Source: Elephas maximus indicus (lineage: Eukaryota; Chordata; Mammalia; Proboscidea; Elephantidae). From it: a stretch of DNA of 64,000 bases. Below are positions 1 to 12,595 of the stretch, in pieces. The notes beneath the pieces were generated by a model, which saw only the letters and a list, made by a program, of their open reading frames with translations, did not search any database and was not told where the DNA came from. The stretch spans positions 103,164,823 to 103,228,822 of the forward strand of contig NC_064822.1 in the NCBI RefSeq assembly GCF_024166365.1, in the 5' to 3' direction. A program made the position numbers and the translations under genes. Position 1 is the stretch's first letter; the number at the start of each line of letters is the position of its first letter.

Positions 1-110
1 AGCACTTCACCAGGCCTTCCTCCCATGGAGACACTGGGTGGGTTCAAAAGGCCAACCTTTAGATTAGCAGCCAATTGCAAACTGCTCACGTCACCCAGAC
101 TCCTTCAATA
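1..110 (-). mobile_element. AfroSINE-type SINE fragment, diverged
   Basis: The window opens inside a reversed SINE. The stretch GGGTGGGTTC..., followed by a GATTAGCAGCC-like segment, matches the tRNA-like head of the other reversed SINEs in this window. It is diverged and its left end is cut by the window edge. A SINE of this kind encodes no protein and relies on LINE machinery for copying. Confidence 0.55.
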
Positions 111-216
111 AACTGAATTAAATTATTTAGAGTATCAGTCAGGGTCCTGGAAGGTAATAATGGCACACTCAAGCTGTGTGACTAGGCAGAGTTAAAAAAA
201 AAAAAGACTAGGAAGA

Positions 217-307
217 TTTGAGCAACGTTTATATAGGATCGCTATGGGTCGGAATGGACTCCACGGCAACGGTGTTTTTTTTTTTTTTTTTTTTTGAGCA
301 ACCTTTA
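217..307 (+). mobile_element. Severely 5'-truncated SINE with TSDs
   Basis: About 60 bp of SINE 3' end (GGATCGCTATGGGTCGG..., then a long T run) lies between two 15-bp direct repeats, TTTGAGCAACGTTTA at 217-231 and TTTGAGCAACCTTTA at 293-307. The single mismatch fits age. The flanking repeats show that this is a genuine insertion and not a deletion remnant. Confidence 0.8.
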
Positions 308-382
308 GAAAAAACAACAAAATATGGTGCAGCCTAGGAATAGTAATATGGGGCAAGTAACACAAGGGAATCCACCAGTTAT

Positions 383-3300
383 TTGTCAGTTTGTTGTACT
401 GTGGTGGCTTGTGTGTTGCTGTGATGCTGGAAACTATGTCACTGGTATTTCAAATACCAACAGGGTCAACCATGGTGGACAGATTTCAGCTGAGCTTCCA
501 AACTAAGACTAGGAAGAAGGACCTGGCAATCTACTTCTAAAAAAAGTTGGCCAGTGAAAACCTTATGAATAGCAGCAGAACCTTGCTGGTATAGTGCAGA
601 AGATGAGCCTCTGAAGTTGGAAGACACTCAAAATACGACTAAGAGGTGCCTCCTCAAAGTAGAGCCAACCTTACTGACGTGGATGGAGGAAAACTTTTGC
701 GACCTTCATTTGCTGATGTAGCATGACTCAAAATGAGAAGAAACAGTTGCAAACATCCCGTAATAGTCAGAACATGGAATGTATGAAGTATGAATATAAG
801 AAAATTGGAAGTCGCCAAAAATGAAATGAAAGATCATTATCCTAGGCGTTAGTGAACTGAAATGGACTAGAATTGGACATTTTGAATTGGACAATCATAT
901 GATCTGCTATGCCAGGAATGACAATTTGAAGAGGAATGTCATTGCATTTATTGTCAAAAAGAACATTACAAGATCTGCCCTGCAGCACAACACTGTCAGT
1001 GATAGGATAATATCCATACACCTATAAGGAAGGCCAATTAATACGGCTGTTATTCAAATTCATGCACCAACCATTAATGTCAAAGATGAAGAAATTGAAG
1101 ATTTTTACCAACTTCTGCAGTATGAAATTAATCTCATGCAATCAGGATACATTGATAATTACTGGTGATTGGAATGCAAAATGTGGAAACAAAGAAGGAT
1201 CAGTAGTTGGAAAATACGGCTTTGGTGATAGAAATGACGCTGGAGATCTCATGACAGAATTTTGCAAGACCAACAACTTCTTCACCGCAAATACCTTTTT
1301 CCAACAAAATAGTGACTATACATGTGGACCTCACCGGATGGAACACAGAAATCATATTGACTACATGTGTGGAAAGAGACAATGGAGACGCTCAATATCA
1401 TCAGTCAGAACAAGGCCAGGGGCTGACTGTGGAACAGACCATCAATTGCTCATATGCAAGTTTAAGTTGAAGCTGAAGGAAATTCGAACAAGTCCACGAG
1501 AGCCGAAGTACAACTTTGAGTATATCCCACCTGTCATGGGTTTAATTATGTCCCCCCCAAAATATGTGTATCAATTTGGCTGGGCCATGTTTCCCAGTAT
1601 TGTGTGGTTGTCCTTAATTTTGTGATTGTAATTTTATGTTAAAGAGGATTCGGGTGGGATTGTAATACCCTTACTAAGGTCACACCCCTGATCCAAAGTA
1701 AAAGGAGTTTCTCTGGGGTGTGGTCTGCACCACCTTTTATCTTACAAGAGATAAAAGGAAAGGGAAGCAAGCAGGGAGTTGGGGACCTCATAATACCAAG
1801 AAAGAAGCACTGGAAGGAGAATGTGTCCTTTGGCCCCAGGGTTTCTGCATGAAGAAGCTCCTAGTCCAGGAAAGACTGACGAGAAGAACTTTGTTGACAG
1901 TCGACAGAGAGAGAAAAGCCTTTCCCTGGAGCCGACACACTGAATTTGGACTTCTAGCCTACTAGAATGTGAGAAAATAAATTTCACTTTGTTAAAGCCA
2001 TCCACGTAAAGCAGCACTAGATAACCAAGACACCACTTGAATTTAGAGACCATCTCAAGAATAGATATGATGCATTGAGCATTAATGACCAAAGACCAGA
2101 CAAGTTGTGGGATGACATCAAAGACATCACACATGAAGAAAGCAAGAGGTCATTAAAAAGATAGGAAAGAAAGAAAAGACCAAGGTGGATGTCAGAAGTG
2201 ACTTTGAAACTTGCTATTGAATGTTGAGTAGCTAAAGTAAAAGGAAGAAATGATGAAGTAAAAGAGTTGAACAGAAGATTTCAAAAGGTGCATGAGAAGA
2301 TACAGTACTATAATGACATGTGCAAAGACCTGGAGTTAGAAAACAAAAAGGGAAGAACATGCTCAGCATTTCTCAAGCTGAATGAACTGAAGAAAAAATT
2401 CAAGCCTCAAGTTGAAGTATTGAAGGATTCTATGGGCAAAATATTGCATGACGCAGGAAGCATCAAAAGAAGATGGAAGAAATATACAGAGTCACTGTAC
2501 CAAAAATACTTGGTCGACATTCAACCATTTCAGTAGATAGCATTTGATCAAGAACCAATGGTATTGAAAGAAGTCCAAGTTGTACAGAAAGCACTGGTGA
2601 AAAACAAGGCTCCAGGAATTGACAGAATAACAACAGAGATGTTTCAACAAATGGATGCAACACTGGAAGCACTCACACGTTTATGCCATGAAATTTGGAA
2701 GACAGCTACCTGGCCAATCAACTGGAAGAGATCCATATTTATGCCTATTCCAAAGAAAAGTGATCTAACCAAATGCAGAAATTATGGAACAATATCATTA
2801 ATATCACATGCAAGTAAAATTTTCTGAAGATTATTCAAAAACACTTGCAGCAGTATATTGACAGGGAACTGTCAGAATTCAAGCCAGATTCAGAAGAGGA
2901 CATGGAATGAAGGATATCATTGCTGATGTCAGATGGATCTTGGCTGAAAGCAGAGAGTAACAGAAAGATGTTTATCTGTGTTTTATTGATTATGCAAATG
3001 CATTCAACTATGTGGATCATAACAAATTATGGATAACATTGAAAGGATGGGCATTCCAGAACATTTAATTGTGCTCATGAGAAACTTGTACATAGACCGA
3101 GAGGCAGTCGTTCGAACAGAATAAGGGGATACTAATGGTTTAAAAAAGGGAAAGGTGTGTGTTACGGTTGTATCCTTTCACCATACTTATTCAATCTGTA
3201 TGCTGAGCAAATAATCCAAGAAGCTGAACTATGAGAAGAAGAACGGGGTCATCAAGATTGGTGGAAGACTCATTTACAACCTGCGATATGCAGATGACAC

Positions 3301-3720
3301 AACCTTGCTTGCTGAAAGGAAAGAAGACTTGAAGCACTAACTGATGAAGATCAAAGACTATAGCCTTCAGTGTGGCTTATATCTCAACAAAAATCCTCAC
3401 AATGGACCAGTAAGCAACATCATGATAAACAGAGAAAATACTGAAGTTGTCAAGGATTTCATTTTACTTGGTTCCACAATCAATGCCATAGAAGCAGCAG
3501 TCAAGAAATCAAATGACATATTATATTGGGAAAATCTGCTGCAAAAGACCTCTTTAAAGTGTTAAAGGGCAAATATGTCACCTTGAGGACAAAGGTGCAC
3601 CTGACTCAAGCCATGGTATTTTCAGTTGCCTCATATGCATGTGAAAGCTGGGCAAGGAATAAGGAAATCCAAAAAATTGATTCCTTTGAATTATGGTGTT
3701 GGCAAAGAATATTGAATATA
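383..3720 (+). mobile_element. RTE (BovB-like) LINE copy A, interrupted and 3'-truncated
   Basis: This copy begins near the RTE 5' end (GTCAGTTTGTTGTACTGTGG) and runs through an APE-type endonuclease region (about 700-1530; GDWN box in the 1062-1625 reading frame) and a reverse transcriptase region (about 2230-3720). The reading frame is broken many times. A solo LTR interrupts it at 1532-2032. The copy stops near 3720 inside the RT C-terminal part. The last roughly 550 bp and the (ACA)n tail seen in other copies are missing, which points to a later deletion. Families of this kind encode one EN-RT protein of about 1000 residues. Confidence 0.9.
1532..2032 (+). mobile_element. Solo LTR, MaLR-like family (fossil)
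   Basis: A 501-bp TG...CA unit interrupts RTE copy A. The RTE sequence stops and restarts exactly around a 5-bp duplication (CCACC at 1527-1531, CCACT at 2033-2037), as expected for ERVL/MaLR integration. The unit contains an AATAAA-like signal near its 3' end. It resembles the LTRs at 6585, 40019 and 41786. It carries no internal genes and is younger than the RTE copy. Confidence 0.85.
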
Positions 3721-4159
3721 GATCCACAAAGAGAGGGGAAGTCTTGCCTATTGAGGGTGTTGAGCGATGCAGGCAGATGCCAGAGAGGCCTGTCTGCACT
3801 TCTATGGGGAGAAGAGTCTTCAGCAAATGAGGGGGTCAGGTTAAAACTAAATACCATTCCAGGAAATTTTACACAATATTTATGGGGAGACTACCACATC
3901 AGGAGAGGCCCCCAGTAGTAGATAAAACTTAACTGAGTTCAAAAATGATTAGGGGCACCCACCTACCATTAACAGGTACACTGTTGCATAGTATACCCCT
4001 ATATCCCTCCAATTTGCCCTTTCAGCACTCAACACCAGAGGTGTTAGGTCTTGAAAAAAGAGCGAGAGGAGATGACCCAGAGTCAGATTATTCTACCTCC
4101 AAGGGTACTACGCCAAGGTGCTAGAGTGGGAGACAGAGTGAGTGAGCAGACCAACAGCT
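3721..4159. other. Unassigned stretch
   Basis: I see no gene, no clear repeat family and no conserved reading frame between the broken end of RTE copy A and the old L1 remnant. Confidence 0.4.
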
Positions 4160-4780
4160 GTTATTGTTTAATCTTTTACATTTTAGCCATTCTGATGGCT
4201 TTGTGTGGGTATTTCAATTTATTTACATTTCTCTAATGACTAATGAATTTATGTACTTTATCATATTCATTGAAAAATTTGGATATTTTCTTTAGTGAAG
4301 TGTCTATTCAAGTTTTTTCTTCATTTTCTCTTGAGTATCAGTCATACAAACCTTATTGATTTGTAGAAATTCTTTACATATTCCAAATACTGCTCTATAG
4401 CTTACCTTTGTTTTTAACCTTATATTTTGAAAATTTAAAGCATACACAAAGTTAGAAAGAACTACAGCAGTAATATAAGATTATCCACTTATTCATCACT
4501 GAGAGTCAAAAATGATCAACTTTGGGCTAATCTTTTTCATGACTCATTCACTGTTAATAGCTGAATAGTATTCCTTACTATGAATGTAACATACTTAATC
4601 ATAGATATTTCTGTTTTCCCCTAGATTTTACTATTGCAAACAATGTTGCAATGAATATTCTTGTCCATATGTAATTTGACTCATGCGCAAAAATAACCAT
4701 AAGGTAAAATTTTAGAAGTAGAATACCTGGGCCAAATAATAGTAAAGCAGTAGACAGAAAGTGAAGGAAAATTTCAGCTT
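4160..4780 (-). mobile_element. Old L1 (L1M/HAL1-like) fragments
   Basis: Reversed, AT-rich sequence resembles the end of L1 ORF2 and the 3' region. Examples are the CATTTCTCTAATGACTAATG stretch near 4225 and the ATAGCTGAATAGTATTCC and GTTGCAATGAATATTC stretches near 4556-4660. It is highly diverged, may consist of two pieces, and encodes nothing intact. Confidence 0.65.
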
Positions 4781-5999
4781 TCCAAAAAGGCCCATCATTT
4801 AACACATAGCCTAAGTTTTAGGAAGTTTGAATTTAGATCTACAGAGAAATAAACACAGGTCAGGTCATTCTGGGAACCCCTCACCACAAAACAAAACAAA
4901 AAACACTGTGGAGTTTTGAATACTGTGGTAGAAGGCGTTTTTGTCGGAAATCTATTGATCACTCACGAAAATTTATACCTACTCCAAAGTGAACTCTCAA
5001 GAGTATTTAGAACTGAATCTCAAATAAACCTTTCTCACAGAGGAATTAATAAGATTTCTCCTTGTTTAAAATAGTATAAAATATTGTATATATATTAAGT
5101 TTTGACTTAGTACCGACATCTTTCTCATAGATAACATATTTGCAGTGTTTTTCTCCAGTGTATGTTATCTGGCGGTACCGTAATAATGAATGATCATTAA
5201 GACCTGCCCACGACAATCACAAGTATAAAGTTTCCCCTCTGCCTGAGCTCTCCAGTGGGTAAAAAAATGTAAGCAGCAACTAAACTGTATCCCACATACA
5301 ACATACCTATGAGGTCATTGTTGTTGTGAACTATTCTGTGATATTATAATGTTGAGTGGTCACTGAAGATCTTGCAAAATTCTTCACATTTGGAAGGCCT
5401 CAATCTGGTATGTGCTCACCTGGAGTTTCATAATACTGAGTGCCTATCTCCTATGCATCACATTAAAAGCTCTCTCTCGTATAGACTGTCGAAGTGAATG
5501 AAGTTCAATGGGTGCTGGGATTTTCTCCTCAATTGGACATCATCTCTTCCACGTGGATTTTCTGTTGGTAATTCCTCTCTGGTTTTACTCTCAAAAGCTT
5601 TTATCATAGTATTTAGAGGAATCCTACACCATGAAGCTACTCAAGATGTTCTCGGAGACAGCTCTGTTATGAGATTTATGAAAATACTAAGGTAAATGTT
5701 GGGGTTGGAATCTCCTGAATCTGTTTTTGAGAGAAGTATATTTTCCTCCTTTGCTTTTCCTTGATGGATTCTAGGGCCAACAAAAGAGACTTTTTTTTTT
5801 TTCCTCTCAGAACTTTTTGGGTTATAGTCCAAATCTCACTGCAGAATCCTGAAGGAGCTAAGGTGAGGGGATTCTCTTACGTTTTCTGAAACACTTTCCC
5901 TTGAAAATTATTTTGAAGATCACCCTTCTTGTAATTCAAATGCTATTTCCTGAAAACAAGGAAAAATTAATAACTAGGAGACATGCGAGAATCTCATTT
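4781..5999. other. Unassigned AT-rich intergenic DNA
   Basis: Short reading frames of about 60 codons are present on both strands, but none resembles a known protein or carries conserved motifs. I see no repeat family I can name. Confidence 0.4.
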
Positions 6000-6010
6000 G
6001 AATAGCATTA

Positions 6011-6182
6011 CCAAAACCAAAAAACCTGTTACTGTCAAGTCTCGATTCTGACTTACAGCAACCCTATAGGACAGAGTAGAACTGCCCCATAGGGTTTCCA
6101 AGGAACAGCTGGTTGTAGACTCAAACTGCCAACCATTTGGTTAGCAGCTAAGCTCTTAACCACTACACCATGAGGGCTCCCT
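6011..6182 (-). mobile_element. AfroSINE-type SINE, near full length
   Basis: Reversed SINE of 172 bp, from the A-rich tail (CCAAAACCAAAAAACC) to the tRNA-like head (ACCACTACACCATGAGGGC). It lies between 11-bp duplications GAATAGCATTA at 6000-6010 and 6183-6193, which are identical. The clean TSD suggests a fairly recent insertion. Confidence 0.92.
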
Positions 6183-6584
6183 GAATAGCATTATATTAAT
6201 ATAATATAACAAAATAAAGATAGCTATAAAAATATGGACTAGCATAAGGTCTGTTTGATTACTAAAATATTTCTGACATTAATTCTGACAGCAAGTAATT
6301 TAGGAATGTCTAAGATTTTGGTCATTCCTGAAAGTGGTAGCCTGAGAATTACACTAAATTTACCATTTTGATAGTATGGCAGTTTAAATTCAGAAATTTG
6401 AGTCCTGGAGAAGTGTATGTCATGATTACTGATAGGATATAATAGTAGAATTAGAATAAAATTGTATAATTTTTTAGACCTTGAAGAAATCAGAAGCAGC
6501 AGCACTGAAAATGACATTCTAAGGAAGCATTTAAGAAGGGATGTATGAGAAGGAAATGATAATGACAATTCTGAAATTGACCAT

Positions 6585-7103
6585 TGTTTTAGTTATCTAG
6601 TGCTGCTATAACAGAAATACCACAAGTGGATGGCTTTAACAAAGAGAAATTTATTCTCTCACAGTCTAGAAGGCTGAAAGTCTGAATTCTGGATGCCAGC
6701 TCCAGGGGAAGGCTTTCTCCCTCTGTTGACTCTGAGGGAAGCTCCTTGTCATTAATCTCCCCTGGTCTAGGAGCTTCTCAGTACAGGTTCCCCAGATCCA
6801 AAGGACACACTATTCTCCTGGCTCTTGTTTCTTGGTGGTATGAGGTACCCATCTCTTTTCTCACTTTTTTCTTTTATACCTAAAAGAGATTGACTCAAGA
6901 CACAACCTAATCTTGTAGATTGAGTCCTGCTTCATTACCATAACTGCCTCTAATCCTGCCTCATTAACATCATAGAGGTAGAATTTATAACATATAGTAA
7001 AATCACATCAGATGACAAAATGGTGGACAATCACACAATAGTGGGAATCATGGTCTAGCCAAGTTGACACACATTTTTGGGGGACACAATTCAATCCATA
7101 ACA
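6585..7103 (-). mobile_element. Solo LTR, MaLR-like family (fossil)
   Basis: A 519-bp unit starting TGTTTTAGTTATCTAGTGC and ending in CCATAACA. It is flanked by 5-bp duplications ACCAT at 6580-6584 and ACCAC at 7104-7108. It is the reversed form of the LTR family also present at 1532, 40019 and 41786. Confidence 0.85.
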
Positions 7104-7382
7104 ACCACCCATTAGAATATATTCCTCAGCCCCACAAAAAAAAAAAAAAAAGGAAGGAACCTACAATATTTAGATTCTTATTTTTACCTTTTTAGAGAAA
7201 GGTGTAGTCACTAATAGTAACATGCAACTGGTATTCTGCACTTCATAAAGGATGAGGTAGGATTCTGTTCCCTTGTATCTATTATTGAGGTACAGACTTT
7301 TCTTTTTTTAAGACACTAGTTTCTATAATGAAAATTAATATAATGTGATTATAAAAGGGAGATAACATTCTCTAAGAAAAAA

Positions 7383-7562
7383 CTAAGGAGCTCTGGAGGT
7401 GCAGTGGTTAAAGCGCTGGACTGTTAACCAAAAGGCTGGTGGTTAGAAACCACTCCGTAGAGAAAGATATGGCAGTCTGCTTCAGTAGAGATTTACAGCC
7501 TTGGAAACCCTATGGGGTCTCTAAGAGCTGAAATTGACTGGATGGCAGCGGGCTTGGGGCTT
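7383..7562 (+). mobile_element. AfroSINE-type SINE, long variant
   Basis: Plus-strand SINE with a tRNA-like head (GCAGTGGTTAAAGCGCTGG), a central CTTCAGTAGAGATTTACAGC module and the CTATGGGGT...GACTGGATGGC tail. It lies between TAAGAAAAAA repeats at 7373-7382 and 7563-7572. It is diverged. Confidence 0.85.
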
Positions 7563-7572
7563 TAAGAAAAAA

Positions 7573-8040
7573 TTGCTCCTTACAATACAGATAACTTGTT
7601 TGAATGATAATATGCTGTGTTTATGATAGTGCTGGCTATTAAAGAAAAAGCAAGGTATCACTTGAGCAAAACTCAGAAGTAATCAAGTTTTGCTCAGTGA
7701 TGTTTAGGTTTCATAGCCATACTTTTATTGCTACAAAAATTTCTGTAGGAAAAAAATAATTCTGTTATTGAAGTTTGAAATTCTCTTTCTTCCTTGATTG
7801 AAAATATTGTTACACAATGATGGCAAGAATTTTCTTAGTAATGTGTTCATTATACGAAAGCCAAATAGGCTGTGCATTCAGCATCAGTGGAAAAAAAATT
7901 TTTCTCATGTGCATGCATGAAGATTTAGAAATAATGAAAATTATAAAAGTTTTAAAGATAACCCCCCATGCATCCTTTTGCCTTCTTACTTCAGCTGGCC
8001 TTAGTCTTCAGAGGGCAGGCCATCTACCCTTATCATCCTC
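7573..8040. other. Unassigned intergenic DNA
   Basis: The stretch is AT-rich, with one 88-codon open frame at 7817-8083 that runs into the neighbouring SINE. That frame shows no recognisable domain. I see no gene here. Confidence 0.4.
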
Positions 8041-8051
8041 TTTCACATATA

Positions 8052-8429
8052 CCAAAAAACAAAACAGAACCCGTTGCTGCTGAGTCTATTCCGACTCATA
8101 GTGACCCTATAGGACAGAGTAGAACTGCTCCATAGGGTTTCCAAGGAGTGCCTGGTGGATTCAAACTGCTGACCTTTTGGTTAGTAGCTGCAGCACTTAG
8201 CCACTACGCCACCAGGGTTTCCCAAAACCAAATCCATTGCTGTCAAGTCGATTCCAACTCATAACGACACTATAGGACATAGTAGAACTGCCCCATAGGG
8301 TTTCTAAGGCTGTAATCTTTTTCACAGAAGCAAACTGCCACATCTTTCTTCTGCAGGGTGGCTGGTGAGTTCAAACAGCCAATCTTTCAGTTAGCAGCTG
8401 AGAAGTTAACCACTGCCCACCGGGGCTTC
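8052..8429 (-). mobile_element. Head-to-tail SINE pair within one TSD
   Basis: Two reversed SINEs are joined directly: a short variant at about 8052-8221 and a long variant with an extra GGCTGTAATC...CTGCAGG module at about 8222-8429. The only clear target-site duplication encloses both: CTTTCACATATA at 8040-8051 and 8430-8441. Either a dimer was copied as one unit, or the second element landed in the A-rich tail of the first, where a duplication would be hidden. Confidence 0.85.
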
Positions 8430-8441
8430 CTTTCACATATA

Positions 8442-9344
8442 GCTTCCGTGATTTGTTGGTCTCTAGCAATAACTTCGTGGGAAGAGAGAGAAATTGGGAA
8501 GTTGGCTCATCCAGAAAAGAAGAAAACTAAGCAGCTATAACCTGATTTTCTTCATCACTAGAGGAGTTATCTCCCCTGAGAAAACCTTAGGAAAATGGAA
8601 GCTGAAATGTATTCTTTCATCATTAACTTGAATTCCAGATATATTCTCCATAAAGTGGGTTCTAGAAAGGCACTTTTCCTTTAAGACCTTACCTTGGTGG
8701 GCCCTGGGCACACTGGAAACCAGGGTGGCCCTGACCTGAATTTATCTTTCAGAAAATGAGATGAAGTTTTGGATAGGACAGAAGAATAGAGGTCTTCAAC
8801 TGTATATACTCTGTCCTCACAGTTAGTCTATACTGGGCTTAAACTACTGAAACATTTCTACTCACTTACTTAACTGGGCCTTCCTGTAACCTGGGATACA
8901 GATGTTGGGACTCCTCTTCTTATAGTAATTCTTCAGGTTATGTTCAGTTTTCTGTACTGGGGAACTCAGTGACAACCAACTCCACCAGAACCTCCTGGTT
9001 AAGACCATTCCTTTTTACTGTAGCATTCAGGGCCAAGTCTTCTTGGAAAACCGGGCTAGTTTAGCATAGATCTGAGGAACAAAAGGAGGGGAATGAGGAA
9101 AGAGAGTCCTGTTTTTGGAAGCTTTAAGGAACAGTAAGAAAATTTTCAAAAGATTCTGGCTTCAAGATAGAGGTGGGATCTACTGAGATATAGGGTACAG
9201 AGAATTAGCTGAAGAACCTTTCAATATCTACTCACCTTTGTTGCCCCAGCTTCTACCTCCAGTTTTCAGGCAACCCCCACATGACTTGGTTATGCTGCAT
9301 TAATTCATAACCTCAAGAAAAGAGGCAAATCATTATTGGGGGCT
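8442..9344. other. Unassigned intergenic DNA
   Basis: No repeat family, RNA gene or coding potential is apparent between the SINE pair and the inverted RTE insertion. Confidence 0.4.
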
Positions 9345-9356
9345 ATGCAGTAAAGG

Positions 9357-10884
9357 CTTGAGAAATGCTGAGCGTGTTCTTCCCTTTTGGTTTTCCATCT
9401 CCAGCTCTTTGCACATGTCATTATATTTTACTTTGTCTTCTCGAGAGGCCCTTTGAAATCTTCTGTTCAGTTCTTTTACTTCATCAGTTCTCCCTTTTGC
9501 TTTAGCTGCTCGACGGTCAAGAGCAAGTTTCAGAGTCTCCTCTGACATCCATCTTGGTCTTTTCTTTCTTTCCTGTCTTCAGTGACCTCTTGCTTTTTTC
9601 ATGGATGATGTCCTTGATGTCATTCCACAACTCGTCTGGTCTTCGGCCACTAGTGTTCAATGTGTCAAATCTATTCTTCAGATGGTCTCTAAATTCAGGT
9701 GGGATATACTCAAGGTCATATTTTGGCTTTCGTGGAATTGCTCTGGTTTTCTTCAGTTTCAGCTTGAACTTCCATATGAGCAATTGATGGTCTGTTCCAC
9801 AGTCAGCCCCTGGCCTTGTTCTGACTGATGATATTGAGCTTTTTCATCGTCTCTTTCCACAGATGTAGTCAATTTGATTTCTGTGTGTTCCATATGGCAA
9901 GGTCCATGTGTATAGTCACCATTTATGTTGGTGAAAGAAGGTATTTGCAATGAGGAAGTTGTTGGTCTTGCAAAATTCTATCATTTGATCTCCGGCATTG
10001 TTTCCATCACCAAGGCCATATTTTCCAACTACTGATCCTTCTTCCTTGTTTCCAACTTTCCCATTCCAATCGCCAGTAATTATCAATGCATCTTGATTGC
10101 ATGTTGGATCAATTTCAGACTGCAGCAGCTGATAAAAATCTTCTATTTCTTCATCTTTGGCCCTAGTGGTTGGTGTGTAAATTTGAATAACAGTCGTATT
10201 AACTGGTCTTCCTTGTAGGCATAGGGATATTATCCTGTCACTCACAGTGTTGTACTTCAGGATAGATCTTGAAATGTTCTTTTTGACGATGACTGCAACA
10301 CCATTCCTCTTTGAGTTGTCATTCTCAGCATAGTAGACTATATGATTGTACAATTCAAAATGGCCAATACCAGTCCATTTCAGCTCACTAATGCCTAGGA
10401 TATCGATGTTTATGCATTCCATTTCATTTTTGATGATTTCCAATTTTCCTAGATTCATACTTCGTACATTCCAGGTTCCAATTATTAATGGATGTTTGCA
10501 GCTGTTTCTTCTCATTTTGAGTCGTGCCACATCAGCAAATGAAGGTCCTGAAAGCTTTACTCCATTCATGTCATTAAGATCGCCTCTAGTTTGAGGAGGC
10601 AGCTCTTTCCCAGTCATCTTTTGGGTGCCTTCCAACTTGGGGGGCTCATCCTCCAGCACTATATCAGACAATGTTCCGCTGCTATTCATAAGGTTTTCAC
10701 TGGCTAATGCTTTTCAGAAGTAGACTGCCGGGTCCTTCTTCCTAGTCCTTCTTAGTCTGGAAGCTCAGCTGAAATCTGTCCTCCATGGGTGACCCTGCTG
10801 GTACCTGAATACCAGTGGCATAGCTTCCAGCATCACAGCAACACACAAGCCCCCACAGTATGACAAACTGACAGACACGTGGGG
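9357..10884 (-). pseudogene. RTE endonuclease half (inverted), broken
   Basis: Reading leftward, the frame from the ATG at 10687-10689 stays open for 257 codons to 9916. It carries APE-type endonuclease boxes: TWNVRS (residues 72-77), SELKWTG (101-107), a YTPT box (171-174) and GDWN (206-209). The protein nicks target DNA to prime reverse transcription. The frame then shifts near 9930 and the linker region continues in other frames to about 9357. The stretch right of the ATG (10690-10884) is the 5' UTR, ending near the CTGTCAGTTTG start motif. Confidence 0.88.
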
Positions 10885-12595
10885 CGTTTCTCAAGCTGAA
10901 AGAACAGAAGAAAAAATTCAAACCTCAAGTTGCAATAGTGAAGGATTCCAAGGGGAAAATACTAAACGACCCAGGAAGCATCAAAAGAAGATGGAAGGAA
11001 TACACAGAGTCATTATATCAAAAAGAATTAGTGGATATTCAACCATTTCAAGAAGTGGCATATGATCAGGAACTGATGGTACTGAAGAAAGAAGTCCAAG
11101 CTGCTCTGAAGGCATTGGCAAAAAACAAGGCTACAGGAACTGATGGAATATCAATTGAGATGTTTCAACAAACAGATGCAGCATTAGAGGTGCTCACTTA
11201 TCTCTGCTGAGAAATATGGAAGACAGCTTCTTGGCCAACTGGCTGGAAGAGATCCATATTTATACCTATTCCCAAGAAAGGTGATCCAACCAAATGTGGA
11301 AATTATAGAACAATATCATTAATATCACATGCAAGCAAAATTTTGCTGAAGATCATTCAAAAATGGCTGCAGCAGTATATCGACAGGGAACTGCCAGAAA
11401 TTCAGGCTGGTTTCAGAAGAGGACGTGGAACCAGGGATATCATTGTTGATGTCAGATGAATTCTGGCTGAAAGCAGAGAATACCAGAAAGAAGTTTACCT
11501 GTGTTTTATTGACTATGCAAAGGCATTCACCTGTGTGGATCATAACAAACTATGGATAACACTGCGAAGAATGGGAATTCCAGAACACTTAATTGTGCTC
11601 GTGAGGAACCTTTACATAGATCAAGAGGCAGTCGTTCAGACAGAACAAGGGGATACTGATTGGTTTAAAGTCAGGAAAGGTGTACGTCAGGGTTGTATTC
11701 TTTCACCATACATATTTAATCTGTATGCTGAACAGATAATATGAGAAGCCAGACTATATGAAGAAGAACAGGGCATCAGGATTGGAGGAAGACTCATTAA
11801 CAACCTGCAATACGCGGATGACACAACCTTGCTTGCTGAAAGTGAAGAGGACTTGACGTTCTTACTGATGAAGATCAAAGACCACAGCCTTCAGTATGGA
11901 TTACACCTCAACATAAAGAAAACAAAAATCCTCGCAACTGGACCAATGAGCAACATCATGATAAACGAAGGAAAGATTGAAGTTGTCAAAGATTTCATTT
12001 TACTTGGATCCACAATCAACAGCCATGGAAGCAGCAGTCAAAAAGTCAAAAGACGCATTGCTTTGGGCAAATCTGCTGCAAAGGACCTCTTCAAAGTGTT
12101 GAAGAGCAAAGATGTCACCCTGAAGACTAAAGTGGGCCTGACCCAAGCCATGGTATTTTCAGTCACATCATATGCATGTGAAAGCTGGACAATGAATAAG
12201 GAAGACTGAATAAGAGTTGACACCTTTGAATTGTGGTGTTGGTGAAGAATATTGAGTATATCATGGACTGCCAAAAGAATGAACAAATCTGTCTTGGAAG
12301 AAGTGGGGCCAGAATGCTCATTAGTGGCAAGGATGGCGAGACTGTGTGTTATATACTTTGGACATGTTGTCAGGAGGGATGAGTCCCTGGAGAAGGACAT
12401 CATGCTTGGCAGAGTACAGGGTCAGCGGAAAAGAGGAAGACCCCCAGCAAGGTGGATTGGCACAGTGGCTGCAACAATGAGCTGAAGTATAACAACAATT
12501 GTAAGGATGGCGCAGGACTGGGCAGTGTTTCATTCTGTTGTGCATAGGGTCTCTATGAATTGGAAGTGACTCGACGGCATCTAAACAAAAACAAC
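10885..12595 (+). pseudogene. RTE reverse transcriptase half, broken
   Basis: This is the plus-strand continuation of copy B. Fragments encode the RT palm and thumb: RRGRGTRD and CFIDYAKAF near 11415-11530, RQGCILSPYIFNLYAEQI near 11690-11740, and the catalytic YADD box near 11812-11823. A C-terminal part (GHVVRRDESLEKDIMLGR, then RKRGRPPARW) follows at 12250-12480. Several in-frame stops and shifts break it, for example after TYLC near 11210 and after MNKED near 12209. The 3' end has the GACTCGACGGCA signature shared with the SINEs. Confidence 0.9.
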
